From Prevotella sp. (lineage in GTDB: Bacteria > Bacteroidota > Bacteroidia > Bacteroidales > Bacteroidaceae), in the NCBI GenBank assembly GCA_017541365.1, contig JAFXZF010000001.1, positions 1-51,020 on the forward strand: 51,020 nt of DNA. Direction: 5' to 3'. The stretch's first letter is position 1, and each line of letters opens with the position of its first letter. The notes beneath the pieces are model-generated. The model saw only the letters and a list, made by a program, of their open reading frames with translations, searched no databases and was not told where the DNA came from. This document shows, piece by piece, positions 1-8,771 of this stretch. The position numbers and the translations under genes are program-made.

Positions 1-1260
1 CTCTGCGGTGGTGGTGACGTGGTATTCAACAACACTACTCTGTATGTGCTCGAGCGCAGCTCAGCTAACGTGATTGCTGCTCCTAACACTGATGCTAACA
101 CTCAGTGGGGTTATGTGATGCTCAACTGTACTATCGACGGTGATGCCGGTCAGGCTAACAAGTACAATTTTGGTCGTCCATGGCAGGGCTCTCCTGCAGC
201 TACATGGATTAATACAACATGTAAGATACCTTCTTCTTCTGCTGCATATACAAGCATGACTCCTAACCTCGTTCTGCGCTTCCATGAGTATAACACTATG
301 GATGCAGATGGTAATCCTATTACTGGTCATAACCTCAATGCATGTGATGGTGCTTCAACCTCTGACGCACTCTATCTTACTGAGACAGAAGCAGCAAACT
401 ATACTATCGCTAATGTTCTGTCAGGCTGGGATGCTGAGGCTCTCGTAGCTCAGGCTGAGGTAGTAAAGACATCTGTTGTAAACAACGTGGTAACTGTACC
501 AGAAGGTATCTACCTCGTAGAGAAGGACGGTAACTTCGTTGAGATCTTCAACGGTACTTCTTACAAGTACGACAACACAGGTAAGTACACTCTGCGTATG
601 GCTAACGAGCGTGGTGGCTTCGGTGAGGCAGTTGAGATGATTTCTGGCGCTGCAGCTCCTGAGGTTGACGGTGAGACAATCACTCTCACAGTGTCTGCCA
701 ACATGAACGGCTACCGTGCATACGTTAACACCGAGAGCAACTACACTGTTGACGGGAACACTCAGGTTTACCTGCCTGTTTCTAAGACAAACAATGAGGT
801 TAACCTCGAGCCAATAGACATAGCAGTTGTTCCTGCTAACATGCCTGTAATACTCGTTACTTCTGCTGAGCCTAACACTGACGGCACTTACACCATCACT
901 CTGACAACAACTGATGCTGATGCTTCAGAAGTAGATGCAATACAGTATCTGCAGCTTACTGAGGAAGGCGTAGCAGTTAACGGCTACCGTCTTGGTTACA
1001 AGGCAAGCAGCGGTGTGAAGTTCTACAAGTATGTAGCTACTAACCCAGAGCCTGGCAAGATATACCTCAACATGTCTGACCTGCCAGAGGGTACTCCAAG
1101 TGCTGACGCTCTCCAGATTGAGTTTGAGCTGGAAGCTACCGGCATAAACGAGGTTGGCGCTGCTAAGGCTGTTGTTGACGGTAAGTTTATCAAGGCTGGC
1201 AAACTGGTAATAATGAAGGCTGGCAAGGCATTTAATGCTGCTGGTGCAACACTGAAGTAA
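1..1260 (+). CDS. Secreted pectinesterase-like protein, C-terminal part (5' truncated by the window)
   Basis: The open frame runs in from base 1 with no stop, so the gene begins upstream. The first ~60 residues resemble the end of a pectin methylesterase beta-helix: a WGYVMLNCTI strand followed by NFGRPWQG, matching the family's GRPW signature that carries a substrate-binding Arg and Trp. Pectinesterases remove methyl esters from pectin, consistent with plant-fibre use. The remaining ~330 residues look like beta-rich accessory repeats. The last ~40 residues (NEVGAAKAVVDGKFIKAGKL ... AAGATLK) resemble the C-terminal tails common on exported Prevotella proteins, possibly a secretion or anchoring signal; that is inference. 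Codons are strongly biased to GCT, AAC and GTT, suggesting high expression. The catalytic Asp residues would lie upstream of the window, so activity cannot be judged. Confidence 0.7.
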   Translation, partial: LCGGGDVVFNNTTLYVLERSSANVIAAPNTDANTQWGYVMLNCTIDGDAGQANKYNFGRPWQGSPAATWINTTCKIPSSSAAYTSMTPNLVLRFHEYNTMDADGNPITGHNLNACDGASTSDALYLTETEAANYTIANVLSGWDAEALVAQAEVVKTSVVNNVVTVPEGIYLVEKDGNFVEIFNGTSYKYDNTGKYTLRMANERGGFGEAVEMISGAAAPEVDGETITLTVSANMNGYRAYVNTESNYTVDGNTQVYLPVSKTNNEVNLEPIDIAVVPANMPVILVTSAEPNTDGTYTITLTTTDADASEVDAIQYLQLTEEGVAVNGYRLGYKASSGVKFYKYVATNPEPGKIYLNMSDLPEGTPSADALQIEFELEATGINEVGAAKAVVDGKFIKAGKLVIMKAGKAFNAAGATLK

Positions 1261-1291
1261 TTTTTAATAAAAACAAAATACAAAAATAGAA

Positions 1292-1435
1292 ATGAAAAAG
1301 AAATATTTCGCACCAACAATAACTATTGTAAAAATAGAAATGCCCGCTATCCTCGCAGGTTCTGAGAGTCCTGCCGATGAATGGGGTGACTCACTCAATA
1401 TGGAGTTCTCTGAAGATAGCGAGGGTAAGGAGTAA
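1292..1435 (+). CDS. Small 47-residue peptide with KKKYxxP N-terminus and LAGS motif
   Basis: A short frame starts 31 bases after the stop of the pectinesterase-like gene and ends before a strong terminator, so the two probably share a transcript. The product begins MKKKYFAPTITIVKIEM, has ILAGS at about residues 22-26, and ends in an acidic tail rich in Asp, Glu and Ser. Short proteins of this plan (basic start, one Pro, hydrophobic stretch, LAGS/LTGS, variable acidic tail) recur beside exported proteins in Bacteroidales; that is recollection, not a search. The function is unknown. The layout of leader, Gly-containing junction and variable tail resembles peptide precursors, but no maturation enzyme is seen nearby. 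Confidence 0.6.
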   Translation: MKKKYFAPTITIVKIEMPAILAGSESPADEWGDSLNMEFSEDSEGKE

Positions 1436-1482
1436 CTCATGCCTCCCTCTCTAAGGAGCAATCCTTAGATACATAAATAACA

Positions 1483-1526
1483 ATTCAGCCCTGCACTCAT
1501 GACGAGTGCAGGGCTGAATGTTTTTT
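1483..1526 (+). terminator. Rho-independent terminator, 16-bp perfect stem
   Basis: ATTCAGCCCTGCACTC (1483-1498) pairs perfectly with GAGTGCAGGGCTGAAT (1504-1519) around the 5-base loop ATGAC, followed by a G and six T. It ends the pectinesterase/small-peptide unit. The same stem recurs at 2794-2830 with the loop reverse-complemented. Confidence 0.9.
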
Positions 1527-1600
1527 AAATGGGGAAAGACTAAATTCATCTTTAGTATTCATATTTTTTGATGAAATATTTGCTTATGCGGGAAGAATTA

Positions 1601-1638
1601 TGTAATTTTGCATTATGTAAAATTGCATAATGTAAAAT
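1601..1638 (+). promoter_or_regulatory. Candidate promoter with overlapping tandem 15-bp repeats for the ATPase gene
   Basis: TAATTTTG at 1603-1610 fits the Bacteroidota -7 box. It sits inside a repeat: TGTAATTTTGCATTATG (1601-1617) and TGTAAAATTGCATAATG (1616-1632) match at 14 of 17 positions, and a third start (TGTAAAAT) follows at 1631. CATTATG (1611-1617) and CATAATG (1626-1632) also form an inverted repeat with an 8-base spacer. A repeat at the transcription start could be an operator, but no regulator is known. Confidence 0.5.
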
Positions 1639-1648
1639 AAACGAGGAT

Positions 1649-2776
1649 ATGGAACAAATAAGTAATCCGTTTGTAATAGGCAAATATGTAAGCAAAGAAT
1701 ACTTCTGTGATAGAGAAAAGGAAGCGGAAGTGTTGATGCATCATATATTGAATGGACGTAATGTCACGCTGATGTCTGAGCGACGTTTGGGGAAAACGGG
1801 ACTGATAGAGCATGTGTTTGCGAACTACCTGCCAGACGGATATGAACCCTTCGTAATAGACATCTACACCTGCAAAAGTCTGAAAGAAATGGTGTATATG
1901 CTCGCCAACGAGGTGTTTGGCAGGATAAAACGCAGACAACCGTTGCTTGACAGGATGATGAGTGTGGTGCGTTCGCTGAAGACGACGATAACGTATGATG
2001 TCGTGACGGGTATGCCAGAGTTGGGCTTGAGACTGGGTGAGATAATTCAGCCTGAGGTGACGCTTGATGAGATTCTCTGTTATTTGGAGTCAGCAGACAA
2101 TACGTGTATTGTTGCTATAGATGAGTTTCAAAAAATAGCAGATTTTGAGGAAGGTAATATAGAAGCTCTCTTGCGTACAAAGATACAACACCTGAAAAAG
2201 ACGCAGTTTGTATTTGCTGGCAGTGAGAGACATCTGATAGAAAACATCTTCAGTGACCCCAACCGCCCATTCTACAATAGTGTGGTGTTTCAGCAGTTGC
2301 TGCCGATACAAAAAGATGTATATACGGAATTTTGCGAGGGGCTGTTTGCCAGATATGGCAAGACGGTGTCGGAGGAATTGGTTTCACGTCTGTACGATGT
2401 GTTCCAAGGGGTGACATGGTATATGCAGTTGGCTATGAATGAGGCTTTCACTCTCGTGGAACGTGGAGAACATGTGGCAGAGGACGCATATAATGTGATA
2501 TTGACGCATTTGGTTGACACTAAGCGCTTCACCTTTGAAGACCGCTTCGCGTCTCTTACAGACAAGCAGAAGATGGTGCTACTTGCGATAGCTAACGAGT
2601 ATCCTAATGCGGTAACACCTACCAGTCAGGAGTTTATAACACGCTATAACCTGAAGACAGCAAGCAGTGTGCAAACGGCAATAAAAGGGTTGATAGACAA
2701 AAATATCCTTACGGATTATCGTGGAGAAAAACGTCCGACTGATATGCTCTGGATGCTCTGGCTTAAGAAATTTTGA
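1649..2776 (+). CDS. AAA-type ATPase of the archaeal-ATPase (ATPase_2) family
   Basis: 375 residues. A P-loop is visible as SERRLGKTGLI near residue 44, a Walker B as CIVAIDEFQK near residue 153, and FAGSERHLI near residue 190 matches the sensor strand usual in this family. The C-terminal third ends in a winged-helix-like segment (residues ~300-370). These are stand-alone ATP-binding proteins, common in gut Bacteroidota and often without a known partner; cellular role unknown. An ATG at 1649 preceded by a purine-rich stretch is the natural start. The gene stands alone between two terminators with identical stems, which suggests it is an independent unit inserted between the pectinesterase locus and gpmI. 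Confidence 0.85.
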   Translation: MEQISNPFVIGKYVSKEYFCDREKEAEVLMHHILNGRNVTLMSERRLGKTGLIEHVFANYLPDGYEPFVIDIYTCKSLKEMVYMLANEVFGRIKRRQPLLDRMMSVVRSLKTTITYDVVTGMPELGLRLGEIIQPEVTLDEILCYLESADNTCIVAIDEFQKIADFEEGNIEALLRTKIQHLKKTQFVFAGSERHLIENIFSDPNRPFYNSVVFQQLLPIQKDVYTEFCEGLFARYGKTVSEELVSRLYDVFQGVTWYMQLAMNEAFTLVERGEHVAEDAYNVILTHLVDTKRFTFEDRFASLTDKQKMVLLAIANEYPNAVTPTSQEFITRYNLKTASSVQTAIKGLIDKNILTDYRGEKRPTDMLWMLWLKKF

Positions 2777-2793
2777 TTATAGGATTAATAATA

Positions 2794-2836
2794 ATTCAGC
2801 CCTGCACTCGTCATGAGTGCAGGGCTGAATGTTTTT
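2794..2836 (+). terminator. Rho-independent terminator, same stem as 1483-1519 with inverted loop
   Basis: The 16-bp arms are identical to the terminator at 1483, the loop is GTCAT instead of ATGAC, and a T-run follows at 2832-2836. It ends the ATPase gene and faces the end of gpmI, which comes from the other strand. Confidence 0.9.
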
Positions 2837-2881
2837 AATGACAGGAGTTTTTTTATACTTTCCTGATAATATATAATCTGT

Positions 2882-4402
2882 TTAATCTGTAATAAGGTTT
2901 TCGCCAGTCATCTCTGATGGTTGCTCCAAGCCCATGATATGGAGTAGGGTGGGGGCAACGTCGGCAAGGCGACCGTCCTTGATTGTTGCAGAATTGTTGT
3001 TGGTGACGTAGATGCATGGCACAGGGTTGAGTGAGTGTGCCGTGTTCGGAGTACCGTCAGGGTTGATGGCATTGTCGGCATTACCGTGGTCGGCAATGAT
3101 GATAGCCTCGTAGTCGGCAGCCTTGGCAGCCTCGATGACGTCGCGTACGCAGTTGTCAACTGCAACTACTGCTTTAGCTATGGCATTATACACTCCAGTA
3201 TGTCCCACCATGTCGCCATTTGCGAAGTTTACCACGATGAAATCGTACTTTTCGGTTTTTATCGCCTCGACGAGTTTGTCCTTCACCTCATAGGCTGACA
3301 TCTCGGGTTTGAGGTCGTAGGTGGCAACCTTTGGTGATGCCACGAGTATGCGGTCCTCACCATCAAATGGTGCTTCCCTGCCGCCGTTGAAGAAGAATGT
3401 GACGTGTGCATACTTCTCTGTCTCGGCAGTATGCAGTTGCTTCTTGCCCTGCTGTGAGAGGTATTCACCGAGGGTGTTGGTGACATTCTCCTTGGGGAAG
3501 AGTATGCCGACACCCTGGAAGGAAGCATCGTAAGGCGTCATGCAGTAGAACTTCAGATCCTTGATGGTGTGCATGCCTTCCTCCGGCATGTCCTGCTGTG
3601 TGAGCACCTGGGTGAGTTCCTTGGCGCGGTCGTTGCGGAAGTTGATGAAGATTACCACATCACCCTCCTCGATGTTGCCGTTGACATTGGCATTGGTGAC
3701 AGGCTTGATGAATTCGTCTGTCACACCTTCGTCGTATGACTCCTGCATAGCCTGCACCATATCATTGGCTTTCTTGCCCTTGCCGCTGACGATGAGATCG
3801 TATGCCTCCTTGACGCGGTTCCAACGCTTGTCACGGTCCATGGCATAGAAACGACCCACGATGGATGCTATGTTGGCATCGTTCTCCTGACACTTGGCAT
3901 CGACAGCCTCAATGAAACCTTTGCCTGACTTGGGGTCGGTATCACGTCCGTCCATGAAGCAGTGAACGAAGAGCTGCTGAGAGAGTCCGTACTCCTTGCC
4001 TACCTCGATGAGTTTGAAGAGGTGGTCGAGAGATGAGTGCACACCGCCGTTGGATGTCAGTCCCATGAGGTGCAGCTTCTTGCCATTCTGCTTGGCATAC
4101 TGGTATGCCTCCATTACCTGAGGGTTCTGGGATATAGAACCGTCAGCACATGCCTTGTTGATTTTTACAAGATCCTGATATACTATGCGGCCGGCGCCGA
4201 TATTGAGGTGACCTACCTCAGAGTTGCCCATCTGTCCGTCGGGCAGGCCTACGTCTTCGCCTGATGCCTGCAGTTGCGATGTGCTGCTAACTGCCTGTAG
4301 ATAATCAAGATAAGGCGTGGGAGTATTGTATATCACGTCACCCTTGCCGTGCTTTCCGATTCCCCATCCGTCGAGGATCATTAGTAATGCTTTCTTTGCC
4401 AT
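2882..4402 (-). CDS. gpmI: 2,3-bisphosphoglycerate-independent phosphoglycerate mutase
   Basis: 506 residues, the usual size of the cofactor-independent enzyme, which interconverts 3- and 2-phosphoglycerate in glycolysis using two Mn ions. The N-terminus [16 protein letters not shown] carries the metal-binding Asp, and [18 protein letters not shown] (about residues 55-72) holds the phospho-accepting Ser in [18 protein letters not shown] and, near the C-terminus, [10 protein letters not shown] and GHTGVY give the other metal ligands. It is monocistronic on the minus strand, convergent with the ATPase gene and divergent from mraZ, with two candidate promoters 85 and 160 bases upstream. Confidence 0.97.
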   Translation of the reverse strand: MAKKALLMILDGWGIGKHGKGDVIYNTPTPYLDYLQAVSSTSQLQASGEDVGLPDGQMGNSEVGHLNIGAGRIVYQDLVKINKACADGSISQNPQVMEAYQYAKQNGKKLHLMGLTSNGGVHSSLDHLFKLIEVGKEYGLSQQLFVHCFMDGRDTDPKSGKGFIEAVDAKCQENDANIASIVGRFYAMDRDKRWNRVKEAYDLIVSGKGKKANDMVQAMQESYDEGVTDEFIKPVTNANVNGNIEEGDVVIFINFRNDRAKELTQVLTQQDMPEEGMHTIKDLKFYCMTPYDASFQGVGILFPKENVTNTLGEYLSQQGKKQLHTAETEKYAHVTFFFNGGREAPFDGEDRILVASPKVATYDLKPEMSAYEVKDKLVEAIKTEKYDFIVVNFANGDMVGHTGVYNAIAKAVVAVDNCVRDVIEAAKAADYEAIIIADHGNADNAINPDGTPNTAHSLNPVPCIYVTNNNSATIKDGRLADVAPTLLHIMGLEQPSEMTGENLITD

Positions 4403-4489
4403 GTTTTATTTTGGAGTTAATGTTGTTAAGGAGTTAAAGGAGCTAAGGACAAAACAGATGCCTAACTCGTAAACTTGTTAAATTGACTG

Positions 4490-4573
4490 CAAAGGTACAA
4501 AAACGAGGGCAAATGACAAAATAAATTTATTTATTTTTGCTTTGCCGAGTGCATGTTACCTTATCCAAAGGTA
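4490..4573 (-). promoter_or_regulatory. Two candidate minus-strand promoters for gpmI
   Basis: Read on the minus strand, TACCTTTG occurs at 4497-4490 and again at 4573-4566; both match the Bacteroidota -7 box. They lie in the 333-base gap between the divergent gpmI and mraZ genes. The rest of that gap is AT-rich filler (for example repeated TTAATTAGAAATT-like words at 4578-4610) plus the MraZ operator. Confidence 0.6.
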
Positions 4574-4681
4574 CAAAAATTAATTAGAAATTTAAAATTA
4601 GTAATTAGGAAATTGATTTGAGAGCCGAAAGTTGGTTGTAATAAACAACTAAAGAATGTTAAAAAATAAACTTTCAATAAA

Positions 4682-4708
4682 AAAGTGGAGCAAAGTGGAG
4701 CAAAGTGG
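4682..4708 (+). promoter_or_regulatory. MraZ operator: three AAAGTGG repeats at 10-bp period
   Basis: AAAGTGG occurs at 4682-4688, 4692-4698 and 4702-4708, exactly 10 bases apart and so on one face of the helix. MraZ is known to bind three direct repeats of this kind upstream of its own gene (AAAGTGk-N3 in Mollicutes, TGGGn-N5 in Escherichia coli). The box covers the -33 region of the promoter at 4721, so binding would be expected to interfere with initiation and autoregulate the dcw operon. Confidence 0.85.
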
Positions 4709-4720
4709 GGAATTTTTTTG

Positions 4721-4728
4721 TATCTTTG
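4721..4728 (+). promoter_or_regulatory. dcw operon promoter (-7 box TATCTTTG)
   Basis: TATCTTTG followed by CAG is a strong Bacteroidota -7 element. Transcription would start about 5-8 bases downstream, at or next to the mraZ ATG at 4736, so the mRNA would be leaderless or nearly so. It is the only strong promoter seen before the operon. Confidence 0.75.
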
Positions 4729-4735
4729 CAGTCGA

Positions 4736-5185
4736 ATGAGATTTCTCGGTAACATAGAAGCTAAGACAGATGCTAAAGGACGTGTTTTCTTGCCTGCAAC
4801 ATTCCGCAAAGTGTTGCAACAGGAGGGCGTGGAGCAGCTGGTGCTTCGTAAGGATGTACATGAGAAATGCCTTGTGCTGTTTCCTAGTAGTGTGTGGGAA
4901 GAGCAGGAGGATGCTCTGCGCAAGCGTCTGAATCGTTGGAACAAGCAACAACAGCAGATGTTTCGCCGCTTCGTCAGTGATGTGGAGATGGTGACGCTTG
5001 ATGGCAATGGCCGTTTCCTCGTGCCACGACGCTTCCAGGAGACAGCAGAGATAGAGCAGTCGGTACGCTTCATAGGCGTCGGCGATACGATAGAGATATG
5101 GTCAGAGGCTGAATACAAAAAGTTCTCGGAACAAAACGATGACTTCGCCGAGGCCTTAGAACAAATGATGACAGTTGACAGTTGA
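4736..5185 (+). CDS. mraZ: Transcriptional regulator MraZ
   Basis: 149 residues. Two SpoVT-AbrB-like halves are visible: NIEAKTDAKGRVFLPATFR (residues ~5-23) and VTLDGNGRFLVPRRF (residues ~83-97), each with the DxxGRxxxP pattern of MraZ. The protein forms ring-shaped oligomers that bind direct repeats before its own gene. The start MRFLGNIEAK at 4736 is preferred over an upstream GTG-type extension because it gives the family N-terminus and lies just after the promoter. It overlaps rsmH by 11 bases, so the two are translationally linked. Confidence 0.96.
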   Translation: MRFLGNIEAKTDAKGRVFLPATFRKVLQQEGVEQLVLRKDVHEKCLVLFPSSVWEEQEDALRKRLNRWNKQQQQMFRRFVSDVEMVTLDGNGRFLVPRRFQETAEIEQSVRFIGVGDTIEIWSEAEYKKFSEQNDDFAEALEQMMTVDS

Positions 5186-6098
5186 TAATTACCACATACC
5201 CGTATTGCTCCAAGAGAGCGTGGACGGCTTAGCAATAAAGCCAGAGGGGGCGTATGTTGACGTTACATTTGGTGGCGGAGGCCACAGCAGAGAGATACTT
5301 TCACGGCTAAAGGGCGGACATCTATATTCTTTCGACCAGGATGCCGATGCAGAGAGCAATGTAGAGCCACAAGAGGGTTTTACCTTTGTTCGTTCAAACT
5401 TCAGATACTTAAAGAACTGGATGCGCTATCATGGCGTAGAACAGATAGATGGCCTACTCGCCGACCTGGGAGTGTCAAGCCACCACCTTGATGATGAGAG
5501 CCGCGGGTTCTCGTTTCGTTTTGACGCACCCCTTGACATGAGGATGAATAAGAGGGCGGGCATGACTGCCGCCGATATCGTCAACGACTACGACGAGGCG
5601 CGACTGGCAGACATATTCTATTTGTATGGCGAGGTAAAAAACTCACGTCGCGTAGCATCGATGCTGGTAAGGGCGAGGCAGAAAAAGCCCATACGAAGCA
5701 CGCTTGACTTTATAAATGCCGTAAGGGGAGGGCAGACCGTTACTGGCACCATGGCTGAGAGCCGAGAGAAGAAAGAAATGGCAAGACTCTTTCAGGCTCT
5801 GCGCATAGAGGTAAACCATGAGATGGATGCACTGAGGGAGATGCTGCTGGCTGCCACCGAACTACTCAGGCCAGGAGGCAGACTGAGTGTCATAACCTAT
5901 CACAGTCTGGAAGACCGCATGGTGAAAAATGTCATGAGGACGGGAAATGCGGAGGGTAGGAAGGTGCAGGACTTTTATGGAAAGGTGGAAACACCCTATA
6001 GGTTGATAAACAACAAGGTGATACTCCCGTCACCGCAGGAACAGGAACGTAATCCGCGTTCGCGAAGTGCTAAGCTGCGTATCGCAGAGAAATGCTGA
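5175..6098 (+). CDS. rsmH: 16S rRNA (cytosine-1402-N4) methyltransferase RsmH (MraW)
   Basis: 307 residues, normal for the family. HIPVLLQESVDGL begins the protein, VDVTFGGGGHSREIL is the SAM-binding motif, LADLGVSSHHLDD and RGFSFRFDAPLDMRM are family signatures, and LSVITYHSLEDRMVK closes it. It methylates N4 of C1402 in the ribosomal P site. The start appears to be TTG at 5175: a stop lies two codons upstream in this frame and no earlier ATG exists. The weak start inside the end of mraZ suggests coupling to mraZ translation. Confidence 0.95.
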   Translation: MTVDNYHIPVLLQESVDGLAIKPEGAYVDVTFGGGGHSREILSRLKGGHLYSFDQDADAESNVEPQEGFTFVRSNFRYLKNWMRYHGVEQIDGLLADLGVSSHHLDDESRGFSFRFDAPLDMRMNKRAGMTAADIVNDYDEARLADIFYLYGEVKNSRRVASMLVRARQKKPIRSTLDFINAVRGGQTVTGTMAESREKKEMARLFQALRIEVNHEMDALREMLLAATELLRPGGRLSVITYHSLEDRMVKNVMRTGNAEGRKVQDFYGKVETPYRLINNKVILPSPQEQERNPRSRSAKLRIAEKC

Positions 6099-6102
6099 CA
6101 AG

Positions 6103-6591
6103 ATGATAGATAAGGATAAAGACATACAGGAGCAGATAGCCAACCTGCCATACGTTGACTCCGAAGAGATGACACCACAGACAGAGGAGCCAAAGCCTGT
6201 CAGCAGCGTGCTCGGCAATAAGACCATCGAGGATGTGATACAGCGAGAGGCAAAGGAGGAACAGGATACCTCATCGCCTTTCTCTATCTCCAAGACTCTC
6301 GGTGGCGTGATGATAGCCAGGGCAGTGCAGAGGCAGATAGGACTGGTGTTGCTCGTGTGCGCGTTCCTTATTATATATATAAGCAACCGGTATATATGTC
6401 AGAAGAAGTTGGTAGAGATAGACAAACTGGAGACCAAACTCGTTGATGCACGCTTCAAAGCTACCGTGTGTACCAGCCAGCTGACAGAGAAAAGCCGAGA
6501 GAGTAATATCATGGGACTGCTTTACAACTACGGTGACAGTACCCTCGCCATACCACAAGATCCACCATACCTAATACGCGTCGAAGAATAA
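6103..6591 (+). CDS. ftsL: FtsL-like cell division protein
   Basis: 162 residues from the ATG at 6103, four bases after the rsmH stop. The first ~75 residues are polar and cytoplasmic, GLVLLVCAFLIIYISN (about 86-101) is a single membrane span, and the remainder is a short coiled-coil-like periplasmic segment. This is the plan of the FtsL-type protein at this position in Bacteroidota dcw clusters; sequence identity across FtsL is always low, so position and topology carry the call. The partner would be FtsQ in the divisome. Confidence 0.8.
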   Translation: MIDKDKDIQEQIANLPYVDSEEMTPQTEEPKPVSSVLGNKTIEDVIQREAKEEQDTSSPFSISKTLGGVMIARAVQRQIGLVLLVCAFLIIYISNRYICQKKLVEIDKLETKLVDARFKATVCTSQLTEKSRESNIMGLLYNYGDSTLAIPQDPPYLIRVEE

Positions 6592-8769
6592 ATGAGTGCT
6601 TTCGAATATAACAAATCAATGCTACGCTACTCAATCATCAGTGTGCTGATGACTGCAGTAGCTATTGCTGTCTTGGCGAAGGGCTTCTACATCATGACGG
6701 TGGAGCGTTCTTACTGGAATGAGGTAAACTCTACTATAAAGTTTGACAGCATCGAGGTAGCCCCCGTACGTGGCAACATACTCAGTGCCAACGGTCAGCA
6801 GTTGGCATGCAATCTGCCGGAGTACCGTATGTACATGGACTTCGTAGCACTCAAGGAGAGCAAGGCCGATACGTTGTGGCATGACTCGTTAGGCAATGAT
6901 ACCAAGACTCTTGACATACTGTGCAATGGACTGCATCGCATATTCCCCGAGCAGAGTGCCGAGGAGTTTAAGGAGCATCTCAAGGAGGGTTACAATAAGG
7001 GCAGCCGCTACTGGCCGATAGTCAAGAAACGCGTAGACTATACCACATACCAGGAGGTACGCAAACTGCCCATCTTCTCACTCAGGTCAGGTATAGGCGG
7101 TTTCACCTCACAGAAGTTTATGGTGCGCAATCGTCCTTACGGTTCGTTGGCATCAAGTATCGTGGGTGCCACATATAATGAAGGTGGTACGGCATATGCC
7201 GGTCTGGAACTGGCTTACGACACTATCCTCCGTGGACGTGCGGGATTCAAGCACCGCCGTAAGATGCTCAATGGCTGGGTGGATATGATAGATTCCGCCG
7301 CCGTCAATGGCAACAACATCATCACTACCATTGACGTGGGTATGCAGGACTTGGCAGAACGCTCGCTTATCAAGGAACTCAAAAAGGTGGGTGGATACAC
7401 AGGCGTGGCAATCGTCATGGAGGTGAAGACTGGTGACATCAAGGCTATGGTAAATATGGACCGTGACCCTGAAACAGGAGAATACAAGGAGGGACGCAAC
7501 CATGCTATCGCCGACTGGTTGGAGCCTGGTTCGGTATTCAAGACTGCCAGCTTCATGGTGGCGCTTGACGATGGTGTCATCGATACTACTATGACCGTTG
7601 ATACTGGCTGTGGCATACGCGATATGTATGGCGCGAAGATGCGCGACCATAACTGGCACAGAGGAGGATACGGTGTCATCAGTGTGCCCAAGGTGCTGCA
7701 GGTGAGTTCTAATATCGGTGTTAGTGCACTGATAGACAAATACTACCATAACAACCCAGAGAAGTTTGTGCAGGGACTGCATCGTGTGGGTATAGCCGAG
7801 AACCTGCATCTGCCATTCCCCGAATACATGGCACCACGTGTGCGCATGCCGAAAAAAGACAAGAGGGGCAAGCACTACGTAAACTGGAGCAATACGGCAC
7901 TGCCGTGGATGAGTATAGGTTACGAAACCAATGTACCGCCTATCTCCGTATGTACCTTCTATAATGCCATCGCCAACAACGGAAAGATGGTATGCCCACG
8001 TCTGGTAAAGGCGATAGAGAAGGATGGTGAGATAATACAGGAATTTCCTGTGGAGGTGCTGAAGGAGCACATCTGTGGCAACAAGGCACTGGGAGAGATA
8101 CAGACCATACTGCGACAGGTGGTAAGCATAGGACTTGGCAAGACGGCTGGCTCAAAACATTTCGAGGTGTCAGGCAAGACTGGTACGGCACAGAAGGCAT
8201 CGGGAGGCGGCTATAAGAACGGTACTGTCAACTACTTGCTTTCATTCTGCGGATATTTCCCCTCCAATGCTCCGGAATATACTTGTATAGTATGTATCCA
8301 CAAGGCGGGACTGCCGGCATCGGGCGGACTGATGAGCGGACAGGTGTTCCACGACATCGCAGAGGGCATCATGGCAAAACGCGTAAAGTATGATGCCAAG
8401 GGCGCTGGCGACTCTGCTTCGATACTCATGCCCGACGTAAAGGCAGGCAATATACTCGCTGCCGACTACGTACTGTCACGACTGGGTTTCAAGACTGAGG
8501 GCGGATGGAACGGCAGTTATGCCGATGGCAACCCAGTATGGGGTAAGATGAACCGTACGAAGTCCAAGGAGATAGTAGAACGAACCACTATGGCGGCAAA
8601 GGACAAGATGCCTGATGTCACAGGCATGGGAGCCCGCGATGCGGTATATCTCATAGAGAGCCGCGGGGCAAGAGTCATAGTACGTGGTTGCGGTAAGGTA
8701 AAGGCACAAAGCAAACCCGCTGGAGCAAAGATAACGAGAGGTGAGAAGGTAACATTAGAGTTAGGATAG
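6592..8769 (+). CDS. ftsI: Division transpeptidase, class B penicillin-binding protein with PASTA domain
   Basis: 725 residues, starting on the base after the ftsL stop. It has an N-terminal membrane anchor (residues ~15-33), a dimerisation/pedestal region, and a transpeptidase domain with the three penicillin-binding motifs: S314-V-F-K317, S372-S-N374 and K529-T-G531. The last ~65 residues ([20 protein letters not shown]...) form one PASTA domain. It cross-links septal peptidoglycan together with FtsW. The long form with PASTA is normal for Bacteroidota FtsI. Confidence 0.95.
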   Translation: MSAFEYNKSMLRYSIISVLMTAVAIAVLAKGFYIMTVERSYWNEVNSTIKFDSIEVAPVRGNILSANGQQLACNLPEYRMYMDFVALKESKADTLWHDSLGNDTKTLDILCNGLHRIFPEQSAEEFKEHLKEGYNKGSRYWPIVKKRVDYTTYQEVRKLPIFSLRSGIGGFTSQKFMVRNRPYGSLASSIVGATYNEGGTAYAGLELAYDTILRGRAGFKHRRKMLNGWVDMIDSAAVNGNNIITTIDVGMQDLAERSLIKELKKVGGYTGVAIVMEVKTGDIKAMVNMDRDPETGEYKEGRNHAIADWLEPGSVFKTASFMVALDDGVIDTTMTVDTGCGIRDMYGAKMRDHNWHRGGYGVISVPKVLQVSSNIGVSALIDKYYHNNPEKFVQGLHRVGIAENLHLPFPEYMAPRVRMPKKDKRGKHYVNWSNTALPWMSIGYETNVPPISVCTFYNAIANNGKMVCPRLVKAIEKDGEIIQEFPVEVLKEHICGNKALGEIQTILRQVVSIGLGKTAGSKHFEVSGKTGTAQKASGGGYKNGTVNYLLSFCGYFPSNAPEYTCIVCIHKAGLPASGGLMSGQVFHDIAEGIMAKRVKYDAKGAGDSASILMPDVKAGNILAADYVLSRLGFKTEGGWNGSYADGNPVWGKMNRTKSKEIVERTTMAAKDKMPDVTGMGARDAVYLIESRGARVIVRGCGKVKAQSKPAGAKITRGEKVTLELG

Positions 8770-8771
8770 AT

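Noticed and set aside
4561..5235. 224-codon minus-strand frame across mraZ and its operator
   Set aside because: Covers the MraZ box and mraZ on the other strand; Cys/Ser/Arg-rich shadow composition.
7153..8070. 305-codon open frame on the minus strand inside ftsI
   Set aside because: Fully antisense to a gene with all penicillin-binding motifs, no promoter or family match, composition rich in His/Tyr/Val as expected for a shadow frame.
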